From contig NZ_LT963352.1 of the NCBI RefSeq assembly GCF_900236475.1, forward strand, positions 8,775,001 to 8,839,000: 64,000 nucleotides of DNA, read 5' to 3'. The first letter of the stretch is position 1, and each line of letters opens with the position of its first letter. The notes below the pieces were generated by a model that saw only the letters and a program-made list of their open reading frames with translations, had not been told where the DNA came from and did no database searches. The DNA comes from Streptomyces chartreusis NRRL 3882 (GTDB taxonomy: Bacteria; Actinomycetota; Actinomycetes; Streptomycetales; Streptomycetaceae). Shown here piece after piece: positions 19,170 through 27,824 of the stretch. A program made the translations under genes and the position numbers.

Positions 19170-19667
19170 ATGACCGTAAAACCGATCCCGGACGGCTACC
19201 ACACCGTCACGCCGTGGATCATCTCGCGCGACACCGCCGGGCTCATCGACTACTTGAAGGAGGCGTTCGACGCAGAGGAGATCGCCCGGGTCGTCGGGGA
19301 CGACGGCCGGATCGGGCACGCTGAGGTACGGATCGGCGACTCGATCGTCATGCCGTTCGACGCGCCGCCACACTGGCCGCCGACGCCCGCCTTCCTGCGC
19401 CTCTACGTCGAGGACGCCGACGCCGCGCACCGCAGGGCCATCGCGGCCGGCGGTACCTCCGTGACCGAAGTGACACACCTCTTCTTCGGCGACCGGGTCG
19501 GACGGGTACGCGATCCGCTGGGCAATCTGTGGTGGCTCCAGACGCGGGTGGAGGACGTCAGCCCGGAGGAGATGGAACGCCGCCTGGGCGACCCGAAGTG
19601 GGCCGAGGCGATGGCGTACGTCCAGGGTGCCGACTTCTTCCCGGAGGTTTCCGGCTTCGAGGGATGA
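19170..19667 (+). CDS. VOC-superfamily (glyoxalase/PhnB-like) protein
   Basis: 165 residues with the paired beta-alpha-beta-beta-beta modules of the vicinal oxygen chelate fold. TVTPWIISRDTAGLIDYLKE opens the first module and ends in GHAEVRIGDS. FLRLYVEDADAAHRRAIAAG opens the second, which ends RVGRVRDPLGNLWWLQTRVE. The pattern matches PhnB-like and bleomycin-resistance-like proteins. The C-terminal tail is helical. Start ATG at 19170 follows an AGGAGGGCA site. The reaction cannot be told from sequence; no partner genes adjoin it. Confidence 0.8.
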   Translation: MTVKPIPDGYHTVTPWIISRDTAGLIDYLKEAFDAEEIARVVGDDGRIGHAEVRIGDSIVMPFDAPPHWPPTPAFLRLYVEDADAAHRRAIAAGGTSVTEVTHLFFGDRVGRVRDPLGNLWWLQTRVEDVSPEEMERRLGDPKWAEAMAYVQGADFFPEVSGFEG

Positions 19668-19699
19668 CCCACCTCCGCGGGGGGTGGGGCGCAGGCCAG

Positions 19700-20320
19700 T
19701 CACCCCCCAACTGGCCGCCCATTGGGGCGTTCACCCGGCCACCAACAGCTGGCCGTCGAGCCGGTTCGCGTGTGAAGACTCACCGCCCGTCGACGGCACT
19801 CGCGATGCTGGTTCTCGACATGGCCGGGGACAACGACGTCTCCGCCTCCACCGTGCGCCGCTGGGTACTGGAAGTCCTCGGCCTGCTCGCTGCCCGCGCC
19901 CGTGTCTGGACCGTGCCCTGAAGAAGATCGCCCGTCGGGGCGGTGCGGTGGTCCTGCTGGACGGCACCCTCGTGCGCACCCGCCGCCGCACCGGGACGGA
20001 CAACCGCAAGAACCATGGCGGGAAACACAAGGCCTATGGCCTGCTCTTCCTCGCACTGACCGACGAGAGGGGAAACCTGATCTGGATCTCTTCCGCAGGC
20101 CCCGGCCGGGCCAGCGAGATCACCGCCGCCCGCCACGACCACATCACCAGGCCCGCCTCACCGACGCCGAGAAGGAGGCGAACCGGCTGGTCAGCCGAAC
20201 GCGCCGCCGTCGAGCACGGCTTCGCGAACCTGAAGACCTGGCGCATTCTGACCAAGGGCCGCATGAACGTCCATCACGCCACCACGCTGCTACGAGCAGC
20301 ACGAGGACCGCGTCACGGAC
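19700..20320 (+). pseudogene. DDE_Tnp_4-type transposase remnant with frameshifts
   Basis: Pieces in different plus frames align end to end as one transposase. They are STALAMLVLDMAGDNDVSAS with a helix-turn-helix (19790-19910), then LDGTLVRTRRRTGTDNRKNH with the first Asp and KHKAYGLLFLALTDERGNLI, and finally AAVEHGFANLKTWRILTKGR with the Glu. At least two shifts and missing ends make it inactive. Related to the stump at 11932. Confidence 0.75.
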
Positions 20321-20367
20321 TCACACCAGTACCACGACCTGCGAGTTCACGATGAAACGATCTCATT

Positions 20368-20505
20368 GGCGAACTGATCCTCGAATGCCCTCCGTCGCTG
20401 GTTGCCGATGCCCTCGGGTACGGCCACCAACTGACGTTCCTGCATGCCGAGAAGGCTGCAGAACCCTGGGCGCGTTACGCGGGCCGCTGTGTCCGCTCAC
20501 CGTGA
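20368..20505 (+). pseudogene. Possible integrase/recombinase C-terminal stump
   Basis: One plus frame reads ILECPPSLVADALGYGHQLT then AEKAAEPWARYAGR and stops at 20505. The layout (xxVLADLLGI..xTAxRW...A...WxxY) resembles the extreme C-terminus of some Streptomyces phage-type integrases. The similarity is from memory and short. Confidence 0.25.
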
Positions 20506-20626
20506 TGCACGCAGCATGACTCCTCGTCCGGGGCGTAGCGTTGACCGCCTGAACCCGCACAGATGAGAGGGCGCAAGCGTCCTGCGAGCAACCGCGCGGT
20601 CCTGCCAGGGACTGAGAGCCCGGTGT

Positions 20627-21382
20627 CTATACCTTGCTCGCGACCACCATGTAGTTCTCGGCCTCAAGATCGAACGTGCTCACTTCCGTCCGGAGTCCGA
20701 CCCGGTGCAGCTCGACTTCGAGTTCCTCGTACCGGTAGGGCCAGCAGGACAGCAGTTCCGAGCGGACAAGAACCAGCCCAGTCGCATCAACTTGGGCGAT
20801 CGCAATCTCGATGTGGTGCTCGTCCTCCCAATGCGGCGCAATCTCCCAGCGGTAGACCACGACGGCATCGCGACCGTTTCGTCGGACGAGTCGGTCCCTG
20901 ATGTCCAGCCGGGAACCTCTGGCCCTCACGAGTTCCCAGGTGCGGGATGTGAGCACCAAGCGCCCGCCGGGGCGCAGAAGCCGTGACATCGACTCCAGAG
21001 CAGCACCCCTGCCTGTCGCGCCCGCGGCATGGTGAAGCGAGTTGCCAACGCAGAACACCATGTCGAACGTGTCGTCCTCGAAATGATCGGGCAACTCTTC
21101 CCAGTTCGCCCGCACGGCCCGGACGCAGGCCCCGAACTCCTCAGACAGCTCTGCAGTCCGGCGAACCATCGCTTCGCTGGCGTCAGTTGCGACAACCCGC
21201 ATGCCACGACCGGCGAGGCCAACCGCCAACTGTCCGGTTCCGCACGAACAGTCGAGGACGTGAGCGTTCGACGGCAGGAGACTGAGGACGTCATCGAACG
21301 ACGCAGCGAACTCGGCGGGAGGCAACTTTGCATCCGAGATGAGCCATTCGTACACCTCGGCAAGCACGTCATATCCCGTCAC
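20627..21382 (-). CDS. Class I SAM-dependent methyltransferase
   Basis: 251 residues. Motif I is VLDCSCGTGQLAVGLAGRG at about residue 45, followed by VVATDASEAMV (acidic loop) and DMVFCVGNSLHHAAGA (motif IV region), then LLRPGGRLVLTSR (motif VI). The rest is a variable substrate domain. The GTG at 21382 is chosen because ACGGAGGT lies 7 bases upstream; the longer frame begins in non-coding-like sequence. Substrate unknown. It is followed upstream by a small coiled-coil gene in the same orientation. Confidence 0.85.
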   Translation of the reverse strand: MTGYDVLAEVYEWLISDAKLPPAEFAASFDDVLSLLPSNAHVLDCSCGTGQLAVGLAGRGMRVVATDASEAMVRRTAELSEEFGACVRAVRANWEELPDHFEDDTFDMVFCVGNSLHHAAGATGRGAALESMSRLLRPGGRLVLTSRTWELVRARGSRLDIRDRLVRRNGRDAVVVYRWEIAPHWEDEHHIEIAIAQVDATGLVLVRSELLSCWPYRYEELEVELHRVGLRTEVSTFDLEAENYMVVASKV

Positions 21383-21513
21383 AACCACTACCTCCGTCAC
21401 AGCGGACTCACGGTGGGACGTCAGCCCATCAGAGGAGCAAGCCGGGCACCAATGGTTTTCGCAAGGACAACCCGTCCGCCCATGCCGCGGATAGCGCGAG
21501 CTGATCCGCTCGG

Positions 21514-21810
21514 TCATTCGCCGTGTTCGGCGCTTGACTCCGAGGTCAGGGACGCCAGCCCCATCCCCTCGACACGGTCCGGCACCAACCGCATCCCGCC
21601 CGCACCGGGCCCAGCCGCGACGCGCTCCGGCTCCGGCTCCACGATGCCCGACGGCCGCCGTCCCCCGTCCGTCGCCTCGGCCCACTGCCCGAACACCACC
21701 TCGGCCGCCTCCTGCCGGCCCAGCTCGGCGTCAACCTCCGCCAGCTCCTCGCGCAGCAGCTCGGCCCGCTCAGTCAGTCGCATCCGCCGCTCGATCGTCC
21801 ACGTCAGCAC
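21514..21810 (-). CDS. Short coiled-coil hypothetical protein, perhaps truncated
   Basis: 98 residues. The first 40 form a charged coiled coil (RMRLTERAELLREELAEVDA). A linker follows, then GGMRLVPDRVEGMG. I recall longer Streptomyces proteins with this N-terminus and a VPxRxxGM phrase continuing into a second domain. Here the protein ends soon after, so it may be cut short. Function unknown. Confidence 0.45.
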   Translation of the reverse strand: MLTWTIERRMRLTERAELLREELAEVDAELGRQEAAEVVFGQWAEATDGGRRPSGIVEPEPERVAAGPGAGGMRLVPDRVEGMGLASLTSESSAEHGE

Positions 21811-22024
21811 GTCACCATGCGCCTCCCTCCCGTTGCGGAACCTACGAGACGCCTCAAGCGGACCACCTCAGAACCCGCGAACCGGCCCGTGACGGAGGAT
21901 CACCTGCTAATGATCACGTCCTAGACCAGCACGAGCGAGTCAATCTCCACCCACGCCAGAGCCCGACCTGCGAGTAGCGGGGCGCCGCCACGCCATTTAC
22001 GGACGGGAAGCCAGTTACGGACGA

Positions 22025-22051
22025 GGGGCGGCTGATCGAATCAGCCGCCCC
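22025..22051 (-). terminator. Terminator of the levansucrase gene
   Basis: Perfect 12-base-pair stem (GGGGCGGCTGAT / ATCAGCCGCCCC) with loop CGA, about 30 bases beyond the stop of the levansucrase gene. Confidence 0.75.
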
Positions 22052-22080
22052 CCGGATCCGCTCGGGTCGATCGGGCCGGT

Positions 22081-23415
22081 CTACGGAATGAAGCCGTAGT
22101 CCAACTGACCGGCCAGCCTCGTCCTGTCGTCCTTCAGGGACAGTACGAGCGTGCGTGCGAGGGTGCCGCCGAAGCGGGTCCCGCCGTCAGGCGTCGGCAC
22201 CGTGTCGATGAAGCTCTCCACCAGCCCGTTGGGCATCACGTAGTGCGAGTACTGCTGTGTCGGGGCGTCCTCGGGGTTGCCCAGGACCAGCGCGCTGCCG
22301 TTGAGCGGCCGGTAGTCGCTGCGCAGCCCCGGGCCGACGAACCCGTAGAGGCCGTCCCATCCGCTCAGCCCCGGCGCGAACGTGAACTTGTGGCTGATCG
22401 TGAACAGGTAGTACTTGCCGCCGCGGATGATCAGGTGCGGCCGTTCGGTCTGCTGGTTCACGCAGTTGGCCGAGAGCAGCGGGGGCTGGAGTTTCCAGTT
22501 CTCCATGCTGTCGCCGTCGGCCGTGGCCAGCCCGATGTTGCCCGTGTAGTACTTCGAGTCCTCCGGCACCTCGTGGCCGGCCGGGAGGTCACCCAGGTCA
22601 CGCTTGGTGCACTGGTACGAGCCCGCGGTACCGCCCGTGTTGCCCTCGAACAGCAGGTGGACCTTGCGGTCCCGCGGGTCGCGGAAGACGAACGGGTCGC
22701 GGAAGGCGTAGATGATCGGGCCTTGTTGCGACTGTTCGAGGGTCTGGTACATCTTGCCGTCGGCCTCGGCGATGATGCGGTGGTCCCGGAAGCCGGAGAA
22801 CCACACGCGGTTCTTGTCCGCGTGGATCTTGCCGGTCGCCTGCGCCAGACGCTGCAGCGCGTCGCTGGGGTCGACCCCGCCGTTGTCGTGCCCGGAGGCG
22901 GTGTAGAAGGACTGCACCTTGTCGCCGACGAGCGCCGTCGAGCCGGCCCACTCACGTGAGCCGAACGAGGTGCCGGCCGGGAACAGGTCGCCGCCGTACT
23001 TCCAGCTCTTGGCGTCACGCGAGTAGAAGTAACCGATCTTCGCGTACCAGTGCCGGTCACCGAACGGCACCGAGCGCGGGGCCGTCAGCGAGAAGATGAC
23101 GTGCCAGCCCTTGTACGTGGCGGTCTGGGTGTTGAGCTTGGTGAGCGGCCAGGTGTCCCACACCCACACCTTGTCGGTCATCACCGGGAAGTCGGGTGAC
23201 ACGCGAGGGGCGGTGTTGGTGCTGTCCTGCTTGAGTTTCAGGGCGTCCGCGCGGGACCAGACGGCTGTGTAGTCGTCGTCGGCGGTGTACTGCCGGGTGC
23301 CCGTCCGGGACGCGTCGTGGGGGGAGGCGGAGGCGGGAGTGATGATGCCGCTCAGCGTCGCGAAGGCTGCCAGACCCGTCGCCAGCCGGAGCAGCACTCG
23401 TCTTGCTCTGTACAT
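22081..23415 (-). CDS. Secreted GH68 levansucrase
   Basis: 444-residue secreted enzyme that splits sucrose and transfers fructose to build levan (or to water). A signal peptide (RARRVLLRLATGLAAFATLS, cleavage after ITPASA near residue 30) precedes the five-bladed GH68 domain. The catalytic triad is visible: nucleophile Asp87 in VWVWDTWPL, stabiliser Asp240 in AFRDPFVFRD and acid/base Glu324 in QQTERPHL. Length fits the family. Only one LacI-type gene separates it from the sugar transporter operon. TGGA-N6-TCCA palindromes lie in its upstream region. It would generate fructose or levan that GH32 and the ABC transporter downstream can use. Confidence 0.93.
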   Translation of the reverse strand: MYRARRVLLRLATGLAAFATLSGIITPASASPHDASRTGTRQYTADDDYTAVWSRADALKLKQDSTNTAPRVSPDFPVMTDKVWVWDTWPLTKLNTQTATYKGWHVIFSLTAPRSVPFGDRHWYAKIGYFYSRDAKSWKYGGDLFPAGTSFGSREWAGSTALVGDKVQSFYTASGHDNGGVDPSDALQRLAQATGKIHADKNRVWFSGFRDHRIIAEADGKMYQTLEQSQQGPIIYAFRDPFVFRDPRDRKVHLLFEGNTGGTAGSYQCTKRDLGDLPAGHEVPEDSKYYTGNIGLATADGDSMENWKLQPPLLSANCVNQQTERPHLIIRGGKYYLFTISHKFTFAPGLSGWDGLYGFVGPGLRSDYRPLNGSALVLGNPEDAPTQQYSHYVMPNGLVESFIDTVPTPDGGTRFGGTLARTLVLSLKDDRTRLAGQLDYGFIP

Positions 23416-23454
23416 ACGTCACCCTTGGGGGGAAGAGGGAACGAATGGAAGCTG

Positions 23455-23468
23455 TGGAGCCGGTTCCA
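23455..23468. promoter_or_regulatory. Candidate LacI operator before levansucrase
   Basis: TGGAGCCGGTTCCA: near-perfect palindrome with a central CCGG, 40 bases upstream of the levansucrase start. LacI-family operators are palindromes with a central CG. Confidence 0.5.
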
Positions 23469-23563
23469 TCGCTGACGCTACCTCAGTTTTGCGGGAAAAG
23501 GGTGAACTTGTGAGGTGAAGATTTACGAACGAGCAGCGGTCGGAGTCGCGCTGTGGAAGTTAA

Positions 23564-23577
23564 TGGAAACCGATCCA
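23564..23577. promoter_or_regulatory. Second TGGA-N6-TCCA site
   Basis: TGGAAACCGATCCA, with the same outer half-sites and 6-base gap as 23455-23468, 109 bases away. It lies between the LacI gene stop and the levansucrase promoter; it could be an auxiliary operator. Confidence 0.35.
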
Positions 23578-23598
23578 ATGCCGTCGGCGCGGCGCGGA

Positions 23599-24612
23599 TC
23601 AGGCTCCCGCGACGGCCGTCGTACGCCGGGGCACGAGCTCCAGTTCCAGCATCTTCTCGACGGGCTCGCCGAGGGGCCGGCCGATGCGTTCCAGCAGCAT
23701 GCGCGCGGCGATCCCGCCGCTGGCGCGCAGGGGCTGGCGTACCGTGGTCAGCCCTACGTAGGCCGCCACGTCGAGGTCGTCGAAGCCGACCACGGACAGT
23801 TCCTGAGGAACCCTCACGCCCGCCGAGTTCGCCGCCTCGATCACGCCCAGCGCCCGGGTGTCGGATGCGGTGACGATCGCGCTGGGGGGCTCCGCGAGGG
23901 CCAGCAACTCGTCGGTGAGGCGGTGCGCCACGGCGCGGCCGTGGGGTCCGGCCCGCACGTACCGCTCCTCCAGCGCGAGGCCGTACGCCTTCAGCGCCAG
24001 CTCGCAGCCCTCGCGGCGACGGGCGCTCGCGCTGAAACGGAAACGGTCGTCGGCGACGTCGCCCATGAACGCGATGCGACGATGGCCGAGTTGCAGCAGA
24101 TGACGCGTCGCCAGCATGCCGCCGCGCACGTCGTCGATCACCACACGTGGCAGGTCCGGGTGCTCACAGTCCAGCAGCACCGTGGGCAGACCGACCCGTG
24201 CCAGCTGCTCCGCTTCCTCGTCGGTGGGCGCGAGCGAGATCGCCAGCAGCCCGTCGAAGCGGTCACCGGCCGCCACCGCCCGGTACTGCTGATCGCGCTG
24301 ATCCGGTGTGGCCACGTCGAGCAGAGTGAGGTCGTGGTCGCTACCGTGCAGTACGTGTGAGATGCCGCGCAGCCGCTCGACGACCGACGGCTCGGTGGCG
24401 AAGGGCGCGATGACGGCGATGCTCTGGGTGCGTCCCGTGGACAGGGCGCGAGCGCGCCGGTTCGGCCGGTAATCCAGATCCCGGATCACCCGCAGCACCC
24501 GCTCGCGGGTGTCCTCGCTGACGTTGCGGCTGTCGTTCAGGACGCGCGAGACCGTGCCGACTCCCACCCCGGCCCGGGCCGCGACATCGCCGATGGTCGC
24601 CCGTTCTCCCAC
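23599..24612 (-). CDS. LacI family regulator next to levansucrase
   Basis: 337 residues. The N-terminal helix-turn-helix TIGDVAARAGVGVGTVSRVL and hinge NRRARALSTGRTQ are typical LacI/GalR, followed by a periplasmic-binding-like sugar-sensing domain ending TTVRQPLRASGGIAARMLLE. The GTG at 24612 is chosen because the HTH starts at once after it. No ribosome site precedes it, so the message may be leaderless. It lies directly upstream of levansucrase in the same direction and is the natural candidate to repress that gene through the TGGA-N6-TCCA sites (inference). Effector likely a sugar. Confidence 0.85.
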   Translation of the reverse strand: MGERATIGDVAARAGVGVGTVSRVLNDSRNVSEDTRERVLRVIRDLDYRPNRRARALSTGRTQSIAVIAPFATEPSVVERLRGISHVLHGSDHDLTLLDVATPDQRDQQYRAVAAGDRFDGLLAISLAPTDEEAEQLARVGLPTVLLDCEHPDLPRVVIDDVRGGMLATRHLLQLGHRRIAFMGDVADDRFRFSASARRREGCELALKAYGLALEERYVRAGPHGRAVAHRLTDELLALAEPPSAIVTASDTRALGVIEAANSAGVRVPQELSVVGFDDLDVAAYVGLTTVRQPLRASGGIAARMLLERIGRPLGEPVEKMLELELVPRRTTAVAGA

Positions 24613-24728
24613 GGCCGTACAGTACCCGAACTCGCAGATCGACCTGCTGACACGCACATCCTCAGCTGCCCGCCGGGCCCGTCGACTCCTCCTTCCCCCG
24701 GGTCGCTTGCGGGAGGGGCTCCGGACCG

Positions 24729-25757
24729 TCAGCGACCGCCCTCCCGGACGCGTTGCTCACCCGACCCCCGGACGACCAGCCGGGTGGGCACGGTGATCGT
24801 GCGGGCCCGGGAGCGGTCGCCGTCGAGCCGGGCCAGGGCGGTGGTCGCGGCGCTGCGGCCGATCTCCTCGGGCGCCTGGGCGACGACCGTGAGCGCCGGT
24901 TCCAGCGCTTCGGCGAGGGAGACGTCGTCGAAGGCCACGACGGCCACGTGTTTGCGCTTGCTGCGGGCGAGTTCGGCGACGATGCCCAGCGCCATGATGT
25001 TGTTGCCGGCGAACAGGGCCGTGGGGGGATCGGGCCGTTCGAGGAGTTGCGCCGTCACGGCCTCCGCCCCCTGCTGATCGTGCGCGCTGACGACCAGCGA
25101 GCGGTCGTAGGGGATGTCGGCTTCCCGCAGGGCGGCCCGGTATCCGGCGAGGCGTTCGCGGCGGGTGTACAGCTTCACCGGCAGGTCGCCGACGAACCCG
25201 ATGCGGCGGTGCCCGTGGGCGATCAGGTGCGCGACGCCCTCCTGGGCCCCCGCACGGTTGGAGCTGACGACGCTGTCCGTGGACATGCCGACCCCGGGCC
25301 GGTCGAGGAAGACGACGGGCAGCCCCGCCGTGCGGTGCGACTTGAGGTCGGAGTGGTCGGCGCCGACGGACGGCACGACGATCAGGATGCTGACGCGCCG
25401 GGCGAGGAACTGGGCCGTCAGGGCGCGTTCGCGCTCGGCGTCGTCCGCGGACGAGCCCATGAGCAGCGTCAGTCCGCGGTCCCGGACCGTGTCCTCGATC
25501 CCGCGGGCCACGGCTCCGAAGAAGGGGTTGGCCAGGTCGGGGATGACCAGCCCTATGGTCGTGTCCGGACCGCCGACGCGGATGTTGCGGGCCATCAGGT
25601 TCGGCTGGAAGCCCAGCTCGGCGACCGCGGCGAGTACGTGCTCCCGGGTCCGGGCCGAGACGGGCCCGTCCTCGTTGAGGACCCGGGAGACCGTCTTGGC
25701 GCTGACACCCACTTCTCTGGCGACGTCGGCCAAGGTGGGTCTGCGGCTCGCTGCCAT
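24729..25757 (-). CDS. LacI family regulator of the sugar ABC operon
   Basis: 342 residues. It opens with a textbook LacI DNA-binding domain (TLADVAREVGVSAKTVSRVL, hinge FQPNLMARNIRVG) and continues with the sugar-sensing domain (TTIGLVIPDLANPFFGAVAR; HRRIGFVGDLPVKLYTRRER; VAFDDVSLAEALEPALTVVA). It is the last gene of the operon binding protein, permease, ATPase, regulator, and starts 77 bases after the ATPase stop. The ATG at 25757 is used; the upstream frame extension is Pro/Arg rich. It probably binds the TGTCAWCGWTGAC tandem operators at 28900 and 35476 (inference from position). Confidence 0.88.
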   Translation of the reverse strand: MAASRRPTLADVAREVGVSAKTVSRVLNEDGPVSARTREHVLAAVAELGFQPNLMARNIRVGGPDTTIGLVIPDLANPFFGAVARGIEDTVRDRGLTLLMGSSADDAERERALTAQFLARRVSILIVVPSVGADHSDLKSHRTAGLPVVFLDRPGVGMSTDSVVSSNRAGAQEGVAHLIAHGHRRIGFVGDLPVKLYTRRERLAGYRAALREADIPYDRSLVVSAHDQQGAEAVTAQLLERPDPPTALFAGNNIMALGIVAELARSKRKHVAVVAFDDVSLAEALEPALTVVAQAPEEIGRSAATTALARLDGDRSRARTITVPTRLVVRGSGEQRVREGGR

Positions 25758-25834
25758 GGAGTAAACCGTCTCCTGGATGCTCCCGGTTCCGGGCCGCGGC
25801 CTCGGCCGGAACATGCGGGAGCGGGGTTGCGCTG

Positions 25835-26671
25835 TCAGGTGGCCTGTACTCCGGCGGCCTTCGCGGCCTCGGAATCCGCTACGACGGTATCTCCGGCCGC
25901 GTCGACGGTGAGTGCGCCGGTCATGATGGCGACGACCTCCGCCATGGAGTAGTCGGAGGGCTTGATGACGGCGGCGCGCCGGCCCAGGCGGTGGACGTGG
26001 ATCCGGTCGGCGATCTCGAAGACGTGCGGCATGTTGTGGCTGATCAGGACCACCGGCATGCCCTTGTCGCGAACCCGGCGGATGAGGTCGAGGACCTGGC
26101 CGGACTCCTTGACGCCGAGGGCGGCGGTGGGTTCGTCCATGACCACGACGCTGCGGGCCCAGGCGACCGCGCGGGCCACCGCGACGGCCTGCCGCTGTCC
26201 GCCGGAGAGGGTCTCGACGGCCTGGGTCAGCGAACGCAGGCCGATCTTCAGGTCCGCCATGTGCTCGGCGGCCTCCTGGCGCATGCGCTTCTTGTCCAGC
26301 ATGCGGAAGGCACTGCCGAGGACGCCCGGGCGGCGCAGCTCGCGGCCGAGGAACATGTTCGAGGCGATGTCCATGGACGCCGCCACGGCGAGGTCCTGGT
26401 ACACCGTCTCGATGCCGTGGGCGCGTGCGCTCTGCGGACCGGAGAACTGGATCGGCTCGCCGTTCAGGCGGATCTCACCCTCGTCCGGCACCACCGCGCC
26501 GGTGAGCGCCTTGATGAGGCTGGTCTTGCCGGCGCCGTTGTCGCCGATGACGGCGAGGACCTCGCCGGGCAGCAGGTCGAAGTCGGCGCCGTCGATGGCG
26601 GTGACCTGGCCGTAGCGCTTGACCAGACCGCGGGCCTGCAGCACGGGCGTCTCGGTGGTGGTCGTGGTCAT
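25835..26671 (-). CDS. Sugar ABC transporter ATP-binding protein (FrcA/RbsA-like)
   Basis: 278 residues, a single nucleotide-binding domain. Walker A is GDNGAGKTSLIKALTG, the signature is LSGGQRQAVAVARA and Walker B is VVMDEPTAALG, followed by an H-loop in LISHN. Single-domain ATPases of this type (FrcA-like) serve CUT2 sugar importers, in contrast to the double-domain RbsA. Its start overlaps the permease stop by 4 bases (ATGA), showing translational coupling. It powers uptake of the sugar caught by the lipoprotein encoded at 27825, probably fructose or another ketose given the nearby kinase and fructan enzymes. Confidence 0.9.
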   Translation of the reverse strand: MTTTTTETPVLQARGLVKRYGQVTAIDGADFDLLPGEVLAVIGDNGAGKTSLIKALTGAVVPDEGEIRLNGEPIQFSGPQSARAHGIETVYQDLAVAASMDIASNMFLGRELRRPGVLGSAFRMLDKKRMRQEAAEHMADLKIGLRSLTQAVETLSGGQRQAVAVARAVAWARSVVVMDEPTAALGVKESGQVLDLIRRVRDKGMPVVLISHNMPHVFEIADRIHVHRLGRRAAVIKPSDYSMAEVVAIMTGALTVDAAGDTVVADSEAAKAAGVQAT

Positions 26672-27681
26672 CGGGCCTTCCTCCGGGAGATCTGGTCGAC
26701 GGTCACCGCGAGGATGACCAGGACGCCGGTGATCAGGGTCTGGTAGATCGAGGCGACCCCCATCAGCTGGAGCCCGTTGCGGAAGACGCCGACGATGAGG
26801 ACGCCGATGAACGTGCCCAGGACCGAACCGCGTCCGCCGAAGAGGCTCGTGCCGCCGAGCACCACGGCGGTGATGCTGTCGAGGTTGTCGGTCTGCCCGG
26901 CCTGCGGATCGCCCACCCCGGTACGCGAGATGAGCAGCAGGGCGGCGATGCCGTAGAGGAGACCGGCCGCGGTGTAGACGCCGATGGTCAGGCGGGAGGT
27001 GCGGATGCCGTTCAGCCGCGCCGCTTCCGGGCTGTTGCCCAGCGCGTAGACGTGCCGGCCCCAGCCGGTGCTGCTCAGCGCGTAGGCGAGGAGGAGGAAC
27101 AGGGCGATGGTGACCAGCGAGCCGTAGGTGATGTCGGTCTTGCCGAGCGGGAAGGTCTGCCCGAGGGCCGTCAGCGGGCCGGGCAGGTTGCTGACGGTCT
27201 GCTCCTCGGAGTAGATGTGCGTCAGCGCGAACGCCACGTTGAGCATGCCGAGGGTGACGATGAACGGCGGCAGCGGGACCTTCTGAACCAATGCGCCGTT
27301 GAGCATGCCGAAGCCGGCGCAGACGACCAGGCCCAGCGCGATAGCGGCGAGCGGCGGCAGGGAGCCCTCGGCGGCCATCTTCGCGATCACGATGCTGCCG
27401 AACGCCATCACCGCTCCGCAGGACAGGTCGATGCCCGCGGTGAGGATGATGAGCGTCTGGCCGATGGCCAGCGTGCCGACGACCATGACCTGCTGGACGA
27501 TCAGCGAGAAGTTCCCGCCGGTGAGGAACTGGTCGGTCGAGGTGGCGAAGAAGACACAGGCCAGCAGGAGGGCGATCAGCGGGCCGGTGGTCGGTTGGGT
27601 GAGCAGTCTGCGGACCGTGGTCGGCGCCTTGAGATCGGCGTACGGCGTGGACGTGGAGGGTGGCGTGGACGTGGCAGTCAT
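26668..27681 (-). CDS. Sugar ABC transporter permease (FrcC/RbsC-like)
   Basis: 337 residues with eight to ten membrane segments. It shows family phrases of CUT2 permeases: LIILTAGIDLSCGAVMAFGS, GWGRHVYALGNSPEAARLNG and AVVLGGTSLFGGRGSVLGTF. The first 30 residues are a Ser/Thr/Pro-rich cytoplasmic tail. It forms the membrane channel of the transporter with the ATPase whose start it overlaps. The binding-protein gene is 143 bases upstream, a gap often used in such operons for a partial terminator, though I see no clear hairpin. Confidence 0.92.
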   Translation of the reverse strand: MTATSTPPSTSTPYADLKAPTTVRRLLTQPTTGPLIALLLACVFFATSTDQFLTGGNFSLIVQQVMVVGTLAIGQTLIILTAGIDLSCGAVMAFGSIVIAKMAAEGSLPPLAAIALGLVVCAGFGMLNGALVQKVPLPPFIVTLGMLNVAFALTHIYSEEQTVSNLPGPLTALGQTFPLGKTDITYGSLVTIALFLLLAYALSSTGWGRHVYALGNSPEAARLNGIRTSRLTIGVYTAAGLLYGIAALLLISRTGVGDPQAGQTDNLDSITAVVLGGTSLFGGRGSVLGTFIGVLIVGVFRNGLQLMGVASIYQTLITGVLVILAVTVDQISRRKAR

Positions 27682-27824
27682 GCGAAGTCCTTGTCGGAAG
27701 ACAGAAGTCCTTGGCCGTCCCTTCAGGGCGGCAGGAGGACGAGGAGGCGGCCGTCCCGGTTCGGGGAGGAGGGGCCGGCCGCCCCGCTGAGGGGTGTCGA
27801 ACGCTGGCAGCGGGAGCCGACGGC

